The translations under genes were made by a program, and so were the position numbers. The notes beneath the pieces were generated by a model that worked only from the letters and a program-made list of their open reading frames with translations, made no database searches and was not told the DNA's origin. From an uncultured Angelakisella sp. (GTDB taxonomy: Bacteria; Bacillota; Clostridia; Oscillospirales; Ruminococcaceae), in assembly GCA_910585525.1 (NCBI GenBank), contig CAJUFR010000004.1, forward strand, positions 1,295 to 63,015: a stretch of 61,721 bases of DNA, written 5' to 3'. Numbering within the stretch: the stretch's first letter is position 1; each line of letters begins with the position of its first letter. This document shows, in pieces, positions 33,171-41,400 of this stretch.

Positions 33171-33446
33171 ATGACCATCCGCCCATCCGCTGCTATCCGG
33201 CAGAATTACAACGAGATCGCGGAGTTTTGCAAGCGCACCGGGGAGCCGGTCTATCTCACCAAAAACGGGGAAGGGGACCTGGTGGTGATGGACATCGAAG
33301 CCTTCCACCGCCGGGAGAAGATGCTGACGCTCCAGCGGGAGCTGCTGGCCGCCGAAGCCGACCGGCTGGCGGGGGCGCCGGGATACACCGTGGAGGAGGT
33401 GGCCGGGATGATGCGGCGGGCCATCCGGGAGGCAGGAAATGACTGA
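33171..33446 (+). CDS. Phd/YefM-type antitoxin
   Basis: The 91-residue protein has the Phd/YefM fold: IRPSAAIRQNYNEIAEFCKR, EPVYLTKNGEGDLVVMDIEAF, then a helical tail that would wrap the toxin. Such antitoxins bind their own promoter with the N-terminal half. AAGGAGGG precedes the ATG. The gene overlaps the toxin gene by eight bases, typical of type II modules. Confidence 0.88.
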   Translation: MTIRPSAAIRQNYNEIAEFCKRTGEPVYLTKNGEGDLVVMDIEAFHRREKMLTLQRELLAAEADRLAGAPGYTVEEVAGMMRRAIREAGND

Positions 33447-33756
33447 CAAAGGGTACCGTGTCATCGTCTCGAAGCAGGCGGCCCAGATGCTGGTCTCCCA
33501 TGCCGCCTTTTTGGCAGGGGTCAGCGTTGCCGCCGCCGAACGGCTGACGGCGGAGTTTGAGGAAAGCACCGGTTCCCTGGCCCATATGCCCTACCGTGGC
33601 CGGTGGCTGGAGGGGGAGCCCATCCCTTGCCAAAGGTACCGGTACCTGATATTTGGCAAATGGTATCTGCTGGTCTACCAGGTAGTGGATGATACCGTCT
33701 ATGTGGACCATGTGATCGATGGCCGTCAGGATTACCGGTGGCTTTTTGAAAGATAA
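33439..33756 (+). CDS. ParE/RelE-family toxin
   Basis: The 105-residue protein matches the RelE/ParE fold: YRVIVSKQAAQMLVSHAAFL helix pair, then MPYRGRWLEGEPIP, RYRYLIFGKWYLLVYQVVDD strands and VDHVIDGRQDYRWLF at the end. The last motif resembles the ParE/YoeB active-site strand. Whether it acts on gyrase or on ribosome-bound mRNA cannot be told from sequence. It overlaps the antitoxin gene and a strong terminator follows directly. Confidence 0.85.
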   Translation: MTDKGYRVIVSKQAAQMLVSHAAFLAGVSVAAAERLTAEFEESTGSLAHMPYRGRWLEGEPIPCQRYRYLIFGKWYLLVYQVVDDTVYVDHVIDGRQDYRWLFER

Positions 33757-33762
33757 CAGCAA

Positions 33763-33806
33763 GCCGCCCCGGCAGACCAAGATCTGCCGGGGCGGCCAAA
33801 TTTTTT
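33763..33806. terminator. Terminator after the toxin gene
   Basis: GCCGCCCCGGCAGA (33763-33776) pairs with TCTGCCGGGGCGGC (33783-33796), then CAAATTTTTT. Confidence 0.85.
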
Positions 33807-33824
33807 ACAAAGCCTTTGATCATC

Positions 33825-35300
33825 CTAGTCGTAGGGGTCCTCGTCGTAAGGGCCCTCGTCCCAGCCTATTTCCCAGCTGTCCTGCCAGCACCAATCGTGC
33901 CGCCGGGTCCGTTTGCGGCTCCTCGGGCTGTCCAGGCCCCGCTCCCACAGGATGCGGATGCCCAGGGCCACCATGGTGAAGGAGATGAGCAGCACCGACA
34001 TGGCCTCCGGCTCCTGGATGCGGTGCCAGAGGGGGATGTCGTAGCGGGTCTCCGGCGGGCTGTTGTCCCGTACCAGATAGTGTTTCCCCTGGATCATGCT
34101 GCTGGCTGGCTCGGCGTCGGGGGTCTGTTGGGCCGGCGGCTTCTCCCCCTTGGTGGTGGAGGAGGGCTTCTTTTGGCTGTTTCCCTTTGTCCCGGCGGCG
34201 GAGGAACTGCTGCCCGGGGAGACCGCTTCTTCCGGTGGCTCCTCTATAGGCTCATCCTCTTTGTCCCACTCGTCGGGGAAGGCGGGTTCGCCGTCCTCCG
34301 GGTCCTCCAGGGGACCCCAGAGCAAGGGGCCATCCCCTTCCTCCTGGCCGGGGCGGTAGGCGGGCAGGCTGCCGGTGCCCGGGGGAGGTGTCTGCTCCGG
34401 TGGGGCGTCCGCCCAGCTGTCCGCGCTGTTCCAGTCATCGTCGCCGATCCAGTCATCGTCCGCGTCCGGGTCGTCCTCGCTGTCCGGGTCATCCTCCCAT
34501 TCCCCGGGGCCGGGGTCTTGGTCCGGGCCGGGGTCCTCCGGCGGGGGCGGTCCCTCATCGGGAGGCTCCCGGGGTGGTTCCGGCTCCTCCTCCCCGGTGA
34601 TCTCCACCGATGCAAGGCAGAGACCGCCGCTGGCGTCAAAGGAATACCGTTCCTCCCGCCTTGCCAGCTGGATGGAACTCTGGTCGGTGAGGGTCAGCCG
34701 CAGATAGCGGGTCCCCTCCTCCAACTCCGCCTGGTAGACCTCGTACCAGTGAGAACCCGGCCCCTCCCATTGGGCGGAGACAAGCTGGCAGGATACCCTG
34801 CTGTAATCCGCCCCGTCCCGGGAGGAGTAGACCCCCAGGCCGTAGGGCACCAGGCCGGACGGGCGTTCCTCCGTCTCCAGAAAGACAAATTCCCCCAGGT
34901 CCGCGTCGTAGGCCATCAGCATGCCGTCGCAGTACACGTCCTCGGTGGAGGGCTGGTACCACAGGGGAAGCTGGTCGCCGCCCCGGACCAAAGTATCCCC
35001 CTCCCAGGCGGCGTGGCTGCCGTACCGGCTGTAGATGGCCACCTGGACCTCCCGGGCCCCGGGACATTGGTAGGTGGCGGAGGCCCTCCGGCGGCTGCTC
35101 TCCTGGCAGAGGTAGTCCTGGTCAGGGGGCGAGTCCCAGCCGACAGGGTCCCCCTCCGGCAGGGCCAGTTGCTGGTAGCTGCCGGGGCCGTTCAGGCTGT
35201 CGCAGCGGTCGGTGACATCCGCCCAGGCGGTCACCAGGCAGAATGCGGGTACCAGCGGGAGCAGGAGCAGAAACACCAGTCTCTTTTTTCCCTTTGTCAC
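33825..35300 (-). CDS. Secreted or surface protein with acidic Pro-rich stalk and C-terminal anchor
   Basis: The 491-residue protein has a signal peptide (residues 1-27, LVFLLLLPLVPAFCLVTAWA), a beta-rich N-terminal domain of about 200 residues (VQVAIYSRYGSHAAWEGD, GTRYLRLTLTDQSSIQL), a long Glu/Asp/Pro low-complexity stalk (about 240-400), and one membrane helix near residue 440 (AMSVLLISFTMVALGIRILW). The tail is charged and rich in Asp and Trp. I do not recognise the N-terminal domain. It is likely a cell-surface protein displayed on a flexible acidic spacer. The gene has its own promoter. Confidence 0.7.
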   Translation of the reverse strand: MTKGKKRLVFLLLLPLVPAFCLVTAWADVTDRCDSLNGPGSYQQLALPEGDPVGWDSPPDQDYLCQESSRRRASATYQCPGAREVQVAIYSRYGSHAAWEGDTLVRGGDQLPLWYQPSTEDVYCDGMLMAYDADLGEFVFLETEERPSGLVPYGLGVYSSRDGADYSRVSCQLVSAQWEGPGSHWYEVYQAELEEGTRYLRLTLTDQSSIQLARREERYSFDASGGLCLASVEITGEEEPEPPREPPDEGPPPPEDPGPDQDPGPGEWEDDPDSEDDPDADDDWIGDDDWNSADSWADAPPEQTPPPGTGSLPAYRPGQEEGDGPLLWGPLEDPEDGEPAFPDEWDKEDEPIEEPPEEAVSPGSSSSAAGTKGNSQKKPSSTTKGEKPPAQQTPDAEPASSMIQGKHYLVRDNSPPETRYDIPLWHRIQEPEAMSVLLISFTMVALGIRILWERGLDSPRSRKRTRRHDWCWQDSWEIGWDEGPYDEDPYD

Positions 35301-35347
35301 GGCGCCCGCTCCTTTCTGTTTGGGGAGGGTAGCTTTCCATTTTTTTC

Positions 35348-35376
35348 ATTTTAACCCAGATTTTTCTTTTTTACAA
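35348..35376 (-). promoter_or_regulatory. Promoter of the acidic surface protein gene
   Basis: On the minus strand: TTGTAA (35376-35371), 17 bases, TAAAAT (35353-35348). Confidence 0.65.
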
Positions 35377-35436
35377 TGGGTTGTGACAAAAAACTAATGT
35401 TTTTTCATTGGGCTTTTAGATAAAATGCCATCCTTC

Positions 35437-36201
35437 CTACCGCAATCCCATAAGAAAGGCCACCAAGGCCATGACCGGAATGGCGGTCCAGGCAAGATAT
35501 CTTCCTGTGATCTCCCAGTCGGAGGGTTCCGCCTGGTCCGCGTTGCGGATCTGGAACGCCAGGTTCCAACGAAACAACTCATCCGCAAACAGAATGGAAA
35601 TGGCATTGATAAGGCAAAGGAATACCGCCAAAAACCATGCAAGCCAATCCCCCTGATGGGTCAGCCGGGGACGGCCCATCAGTTCCAGGATGGTGGAGAC
35701 AGACGGCTCCATGGGGTCGATCTCATTCCCGTTGGCGTCTCTTTTGGTCCCGTCACTGGAGACATAGGAAAATCCAAGGTTACTGGGGGTCCCGTCTTCA
35801 TTGTACAGCCAATAGATATCTTCTGTTTTTAATACCCCGCCTCGGAACAGAATGGTTTCTCCTTGCCGAAGCTCTACGCCGGTCATGCTGCTGACCATTT
35901 CGCTGTCCTGGGGAATGGCGGCAGGGTCCTTTTTGGCGGTATAAGGGCCGTAACTGTTATCGCCGTGCCGGAATACCACGGTCTTGTCCTTTGACACCGT
36001 AAACTGTGCCTGTTGTCCCCGAATCTTACCGGAATACACCGTGCCGCCATTTTCCTGGGCAGGGACAAGGATGGTGTCCATATATTCAAATCCCACCCGG
36101 GAAATAGTTTTGGAATAAACCGACGCGAATACCAGCGCCATGATGGCCATGACGGCCAGGATACTTTTTTGATAGAGATTCAATTCCTTGATTCGCTTCA
36201 T
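35437..36201 (-). CDS. Hypothetical membrane protein with extracytoplasmic domain
   Basis: The 254-residue protein starts at MKRIKELNLYQK behind GATAGGAGG. A membrane helix (residues 12-30) is followed by an outside domain of about 130 residues (TVYSGKIRGQQAQFTVSKDK, TVVFRHGDNSYGPYTAKKD) and two C-terminal helices (DWLAWFLAVFLCLINAISILF and YLAWTAIPVMALVAFLMGL, first one given in part). No known family is recognised. It is transcribed with the zinc-ribbon gene upstream, 27 bases apart. Confidence 0.6.
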   Translation of the reverse strand: MKRIKELNLYQKSILAVMAIMALVFASVYSKTISRVGFEYMDTILVPAQENGGTVYSGKIRGQQAQFTVSKDKTVVFRHGDNSYGPYTAKKDPAAIPQDSEMVSSMTGVELRQGETILFRGGVLKTEDIYWLYNEDGTPSNLGFSYVSSDGTKRDANGNEIDPMEPSVSTILELMGRPRLTHQGDWLAWFLAVFLCLINAISILFADELFRWNLAFQIRNADQAEPSDWEITGRYLAWTAIPVMALVAFLMGLR

Positions 36202-36227
36202 GAGGGTACCTCCTATCCCCAAAATGG

Positions 36228-36596
36228 TTACCCCAGCCGCCCCCCGCACTGGTTGCAGAACGCGCTCCCCGGGGGATTGGACGCCCCGCAGCGGGGACAG
36301 AGACCGGCGGCGGGGCCCCCCTGCCGCAGCGGGGTCAGGGCGGAGGCGGGGAGGGTGGCCAGCTGGCCCTTTTCCGCTGCCCGGCCCGCCTGGGGGTCCA
36401 CCTGGTAGGCGGCGGCACAGTGGGGGCAGGTGGCGATGTACCGGACCTGGTAGCGGAACACCGGGATGAAAAACAGGTGGATGTAGCAGAAACTCTTGCA
36501 GAGGCTGAAGGCGAGGGTCTGCCCGCAGCCGGGGCAGACCGCCCCCACCGGGCCCAGCTGCTGCAGCTTGGCGTCGCTGCCCATGATGAAAAACAT
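36228..36596 (-). CDS. Zinc-ribbon protein
   Basis: The 122-residue protein carries CPGCGQTLAF near the start, CPHCAAAYQV in the middle and CPRCGASNPPGSAFCNQCGG at the end, which give at least two zinc sites. A hydrophobic stretch (FCYIHLFFIPVFRYQVRYIA) links the first two cysteine pairs, as in DUF-type zinc-ribbon proteins of Firmicutes. The function is unknown; it may be a small membrane-associated adaptor. AGGAGGTCC precedes the ATG. Confidence 0.7.
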   Translation of the reverse strand: MFFIMGSDAKLQQLGPVGAVCPGCGQTLAFSLCKSFCYIHLFFIPVFRYQVRYIATCPHCAAAYQVDPQAGRAAEKGQLATLPASALTPLRQGGPAAGLCPRCGASNPPGSAFCNQCGGRLG

Positions 36597-36628
36597 GACA
36601 GGACCTCCTTCCGGGGGTATTTTATCCT

Positions 36629-36745
36629 ATTATACCATGAAGCAAAGCGGAATGGTATAATGGGCCATCTTTTCCGGTTGTCCCCGCAGGGGACGAGGAA
36701 AAGGGCACTTCTGATCCTGTATAATGGCCGCTTGCGGTCATTATA
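36629..36745. repeat. Cluster of three palindromes with divergent -10 boxes
   Basis: ATTATACCAT (36629-36638) pairs with ATGGTATAAT (36652-36661). CTTTTCC and GTCCCC pair with GGGGAC and GGAAAAG (36669-36703). TATAATGGCCG (36720-36730) pairs with CGGTCATTATA (36735-36745). The first palindrome has a TATAAT on each strand, so divergent promoters are possible. Whether the cluster is an operator region or a small mobile palindrome is open. Confidence 0.6.
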
Positions 36746-36803
36746 TCATAAGGAGGAAGGGATGAACAGTACCGGAAAGCTGGCCCGTCCCGGCGCATAT
36801 CTA

Positions 36804-36832
36804 TTGACCGAAGGCCAAAAAACAGGTACAAT
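36804..36832 (+). promoter_or_regulatory. Promoter of the GHL10-like lipoprotein gene
   Basis: TTGACC (36804-36809), 17 bases, TACAAT (36827-36832). Confidence 0.7.
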
Positions 36833-36888
36833 AAATTATATGCCGCTTTTCGACAGGGTCAGCACCGGCGGCGGAACGGAGTTGTTTT

Positions 36889-38391
36889 GTGAAAAAAACC
36901 ATCAGTATCCTTGCTGTCCTCTCGCTGCTGCTGTCACTGGGGGCCTGCGCCGTGGGGAAGTCCCCCTCCGGCGTCCCCCAGGAGATGGTGAGCGGAGGCG
37001 GCGTCATCGAATTTTCCGGCAGCAGCGGCCGGGAGCCGGTCTCCCCGGAAAACCCCCCGGCGGTGCCGGAGGATGAGGGGCCCTCCTACGCCCCCATCCC
37101 CAGTTCCAGTGTCCCCTCCTACCCTGGCAGCACCGCCCCGGAGAGCGCCAGCCCATCCTCCCAGCCGGCCCCCGGCAGTTCCCCGGCCAGCAGCCAGAGC
37201 CCCCTGCCCTCCGGCAGCGCCAGCATCCCCTCCAGCAGTTCTGTCACCCCCTCCAGCGTCAGTTCCTCCCGCTCCTCCTCCTCGGAGGAGAGCAAGGAGG
37301 AGCCCCCCCGCCCCGCCGGGGATGAGGAGGTCCGGGCCATCTGGATCTCCTACCTGGACCTGGGGCCGCTGCTGAAGAACCAGAGCAAGAGCGCCTTCAC
37401 CGCCAGCATCCGCAGGGTGCTGGACGACGTGGAGGGGTTGGGGCTCAACACCGTCTACGCCCAGATGCGCCCCTTCGGCGACGCCCTGTACCGCTCCGGC
37501 TACTTCCCCTCCAGCTACCTCTTTACCGGGGAGGAAGGAGAGATCGGCAGCCAGCCCTATGACGTGCTGGAGATCATGGTGGAGGAGGCCCACAGCCGGG
37601 GCCTGCGCATCGAGGCGTGGCTCAACCCCTACCGGGTGCGCACCTCCGACAAGCCCCTTTCCGACGACAACCCCGCCTGGGACCTGCTGGAGACCGGCGA
37701 CGCCATCCGGTACGACGGCGGCATCTACTACGACCCCGGCAGCCCCGCCGCCCGGGAACTGATCCTTAACGGGGTGCGGGAGATCGTGGACAACTACGAC
37801 GTGGACGGTATCCACTTTGACGACTACTTCTACCCCCCCAACGCCCCCGCCACCTTTGACGCCGAGACCTACGAGGCGGCGGACACCGGCAAGAGCCTGG
37901 CGGCCTGGCGGCGGGAGCAGGTGGACATCCTGGTCAAGGAGGTCTACGCCGCCGTGGGCCGGGACAAGGTCTTTGGCATCAGCCCGGCGGGGAACAACCA
38001 GAACAACTACAACGCCCTTTACTGCGATGTGGAAAAATGGCTCACCACCCCGGGGTACGTGGATTACATCTGCCCCCAGGTCTACTTTGGCTTCAACAAC
38101 TCCATCAAGCCCTACGAGAGCACCGTCAAGGAGTTCAACGACATGATCAGCCAAAGCGGGGTGAAGCTGTATGTGGGCCTTGCGGCCTACAAGATCGGGG
38201 ACGCCCAGCAGGGCGGGGCCGAGTGGGTGCAGAACACCGACATGATGGCCCGCCAGGTGGAGTGCGCCCGGGACCTGTCCCGGTACGGCGGCTTCGCCCT
38301 GTACCGGTACGATTCCCTCTTCAACCCCGGCGGCAGCGTGGCCGGGGCGGTGAAGAAGGAACTTGCGAATCTTATCGACGTTTTGTCATAA
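36889..38391 (+). CDS. GHL10-family (DUF187) putative glycoside hydrolase lipoprotein
   Basis: The 500-residue protein starts at GTG 36889 and has a lipoprotein signal (SLLLSLGAC, lipid Cys near 24). A Ser/Pro-rich linker (about 40-145) leads to a TIM-barrel domain from about 147: EVRAIWISYLDLG, GLNTVYAQMRPFGDALY, GLRIEAWLNPYRVRT, and YDVDGIHFDDYFYPP with the acidic pair expected at the active site, then FGISPAGNN and YICPQVYFGFNN. GHL10 proteins are wall-associated hydrolases with unproven substrates. The next gene contains a related barrel, so the two are paralogues in tandem. Confidence 0.85.
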   Translation: MKKTISILAVLSLLLSLGACAVGKSPSGVPQEMVSGGGVIEFSGSSGREPVSPENPPAVPEDEGPSYAPIPSSSVPSYPGSTAPESASPSSQPAPGSSPASSQSPLPSGSASIPSSSSVTPSSVSSSRSSSSEESKEEPPRPAGDEEVRAIWISYLDLGPLLKNQSKSAFTASIRRVLDDVEGLGLNTVYAQMRPFGDALYRSGYFPSSYLFTGEEGEIGSQPYDVLEIMVEEAHSRGLRIEAWLNPYRVRTSDKPLSDDNPAWDLLETGDAIRYDGGIYYDPGSPAARELILNGVREIVDNYDVDGIHFDDYFYPPNAPATFDAETYEAADTGKSLAAWRREQVDILVKEVYAAVGRDKVFGISPAGNNQNNYNALYCDVEKWLTTPGYVDYICPQVYFGFNNSIKPYESTVKEFNDMISQSGVKLYVGLAAYKIGDAQQGGAEWVQNTDMMARQVECARDLSRYGGFALYRYDSLFNPGGSVAGAVKKELANLIDVLS

Positions 38392-38416
38392 AGGAAGTTT
38401 TTGGAGGAAGAGCACC

Positions 38417-41400
38417 GTGGGAGAACTGTTCCGGGACAACAGCAGATTGGTGGCCCTGATGTCCGGCCTGTTTACCGGCATCATCGTGGTCATGGGGGCA
38501 GTGGCTCTCTTTTTGGGGGAGTTGGACTATCCGCCCCTTTTTGCCGATGCCAGTTCCGCCGGGATGGCGGGCCAGGAGCCCGGCGGCGGGGAGATCGTCC
38601 CCGGCGGCGACCGGCCCCAGCAGCCCCAGGACCCGGAACAGCCGGAGGACCAGGGGGAGACGGAGCAGCCGGTCTATACCTATAATAAGCCGGACGAGAT
38701 GAAGGGCTTCTACCTCATCCCCGGACAGGACTTCCTCACCGGGGACACCGGCGAGGAAAAGGTGAAGGCGGAGATCGACTCGGTCATCGGCCGGGCCGCC
38801 GGGATGGGTCTCAACACTGCCATCATCCAGACGGCGGGCCAGGGGGGCGTCATCTACAACAGCAGCAATATGCCCGCCCTCACCACCTTCTTCGATCCCC
38901 TCCAGTACGCCATCTCCCAGGCCCGGGCCCAGGGGATGTATGTCTACTGCATCTACAACACCATGTACGTGGGCAACGGCGAGGCCATGGGCCGGGCCAC
39001 CGGCCTGGACGCCGCCACCGTCAACTTCCTCCGGGAGGAGGCGGGGGAGTTCGTCACCAACTACCATCCCGACGGTATTTTCCTTGACGAATATTACAAC
39101 GAGGAGAACACCTCCTCCTACGGCACCTACCTGGCCCAGGGGGGCGGCATCGGCTACCAGAACTACATGCGCTCCCTTTCCCGGATGGCGCTGGACACGG
39201 TGGCCGATACCATCCGGGACAAGGCCCCGGGGATGCAGGTGGGCATCCTCACCGACGCGGTGTGGCAGAACAAGGCCCAGAACGAGGCTGGCTCCAACAC
39301 CTCCGCCAGCTGGACGGTGCTGGGCAACGGCAACACCGACGTCAAGGCCATGATCGAGGAAAAGAAGTTCGACTTTGTGGCGGTGAAGGCCTTTGGGGCC
39401 ACCGGGGACGGGGTCACCCCCTTCGACGTGGTGGCCGCCTGGTGGGGGAGCCTGGCAAAGACCAACGGCATCCCCATGTACCTGGTCCACGCCGCCGACC
39501 GGATGGGCAGCAGCAACTACACCGGCTGGAGCGCCAACACCGAGATGGTCCGCCAGCTGGACAACGCCCACAAGGTGGAGGGGTACTGCGGCAGCATCTT
39601 CAACTCCATGGCGGCCCTCCAGGCCAACCCCGGCGGGGCCACCGACAACATCCTCAAGTACCTGGGGGACCAGACCAGCGCCCAGTTCATCCTCACCGAA
39701 CTGAAGCTCACCAAGCCGGAGCAGACCACCTACACCACCAACGAGGCCAGCGTGGTGTTCCAGGGGGCCAGCGACCCCACCGAGAAGGTGACCCTGGGGG
39801 ACAAGGAGATCACCACCGACCAGAGCGGCTACTTCTCGGTGTCCCAGGAGTTGAAGGCCGGTCTGAACACCTTCACCTTCGCCCACAAGGGCAAGACGGT
39901 GACCTACAACATCACCCGCCAGGTGAAGGTGCTGGATAAGGACACCGTCGCCCCCACCGGCAGCGTCACGGTGGACGGGGGGATGAAGATCACCGTCTCG
40001 GTAAGCGCCTACGCCGGTTCCAGCGTCACCGCCAGCCTGGGGGGCAGTTCCATCACCCTGACCGAGACCAAGGCGGAGGGGGACGACACCGACAAGACCT
40101 CCACCTATGTCAAATACAGCGGGGACTTTACCGCCCCGGAGGCCACCTCCTCGGTGCAGAAGCTGGGGACCATCACCTTCAGCGGCAGCTACCAGGGCTT
40201 TTCCGATACCGCCACCGGCGCCTCGGTGACGGTGAACAAGAAGGCGGCCATCGGCTCCGGCAACCCGGTGGTGGTCAAGGCCGCCCAGGCCGAGACCTTC
40301 CCCACCGACACCATGAACGATATCTCCAGCCCCTACTGCTTCCCCCTCCCCGCCGGTGCCCTGGATTACACCATGGGGGACGAGATCATCTACCGGGACG
40401 GCAGCAACACCTACCGCTATTACCTGCTGGAATCGGGGCTGCGGGTCTACTCCAAGGATATCAGTTCCACCGGCAAGGAGGCGGGGGACAACGTCATCCA
40501 GGGGATGACCGTCACCAGCAGCAGCAGCTATACCGACGTCATCCTCACCATGACCCAGCCGGTGACCTACGACGCCTCCTACTCCTCCGGCGGCATGAGT
40601 TTTGACTTCGCCTACACCAAGACGGTGTGCGGCGACCTGTCCAAGCTGACCAAGAACCCCCTCTTCTCCTCCGCCACCTGGAACGGCACCAAGCTGACCC
40701 TGAAGTTCCGGGAGCAGGACGGGATGGTGGGGTACAAGGCCAGCTACAACGGCAATACCCTCACCCTGCGGTTCAACAACGTCCCGGATATGAGCGGGGC
40801 CCGCATCGTCATCGACCCCGGCCACAGCGGCCCGGACAACGGCGCGGCGGGCAACCTGGCCGCCTACCCGGAAAAGGTCATCAACCAGCAGATCGCCAAG
40901 CGCCTTTACAACGTGCTGAAGAACTCCTACGGGTCCAATGTCTACCTCATCGACACCACCGGCTCCTCCAAGGTGGAGTTGGCCACCCGCAACTCCCTGG
41001 CGGAAAAGCACAATGCCCAGCTGTTCCTCAGCATCCACTGTAATTCGGCCGCCAGCACCACCGCCAAGGGGAACGAGGCCTACTACTTCTACTCCTTCTC
41101 GGAGCCCTTTACCGACTACGTCAACAGCGCCCTCTACTCCGCCATGGGCAACGCCAACCGGGGCAGCAAGTACGGGCTGTACTACGTCACCCGCACCAGC
41201 CACTACACCTCCACCCTGGCGGAGGTGGGCTTCATGAGCAACAACAGCGAGTACAATCAGATGCTGGACTCCAGCACCCAGCAGCGGATCGCGGAGAACC
41301 TGGCCAAGGCCATCTCCAACTACTTCTCCTCCATCCGCTCCCGGGATTTCGACGGCCACGGCAGCCAGTCGGTGGGGGCGGTGTCCCAGGCGCCGGTCAC

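Noticed and set aside
36762..37076. Plus-strand frame starting MNSTGKLARPGAYL
   Set aside because: It has a site-like AAGGAGG, but it overlaps the promoter and the first 190 bases of the GHL10 lipoprotein gene in another frame and turns into Arg/Pro/Gly low complexity. A short leader peptide cannot be excluded.
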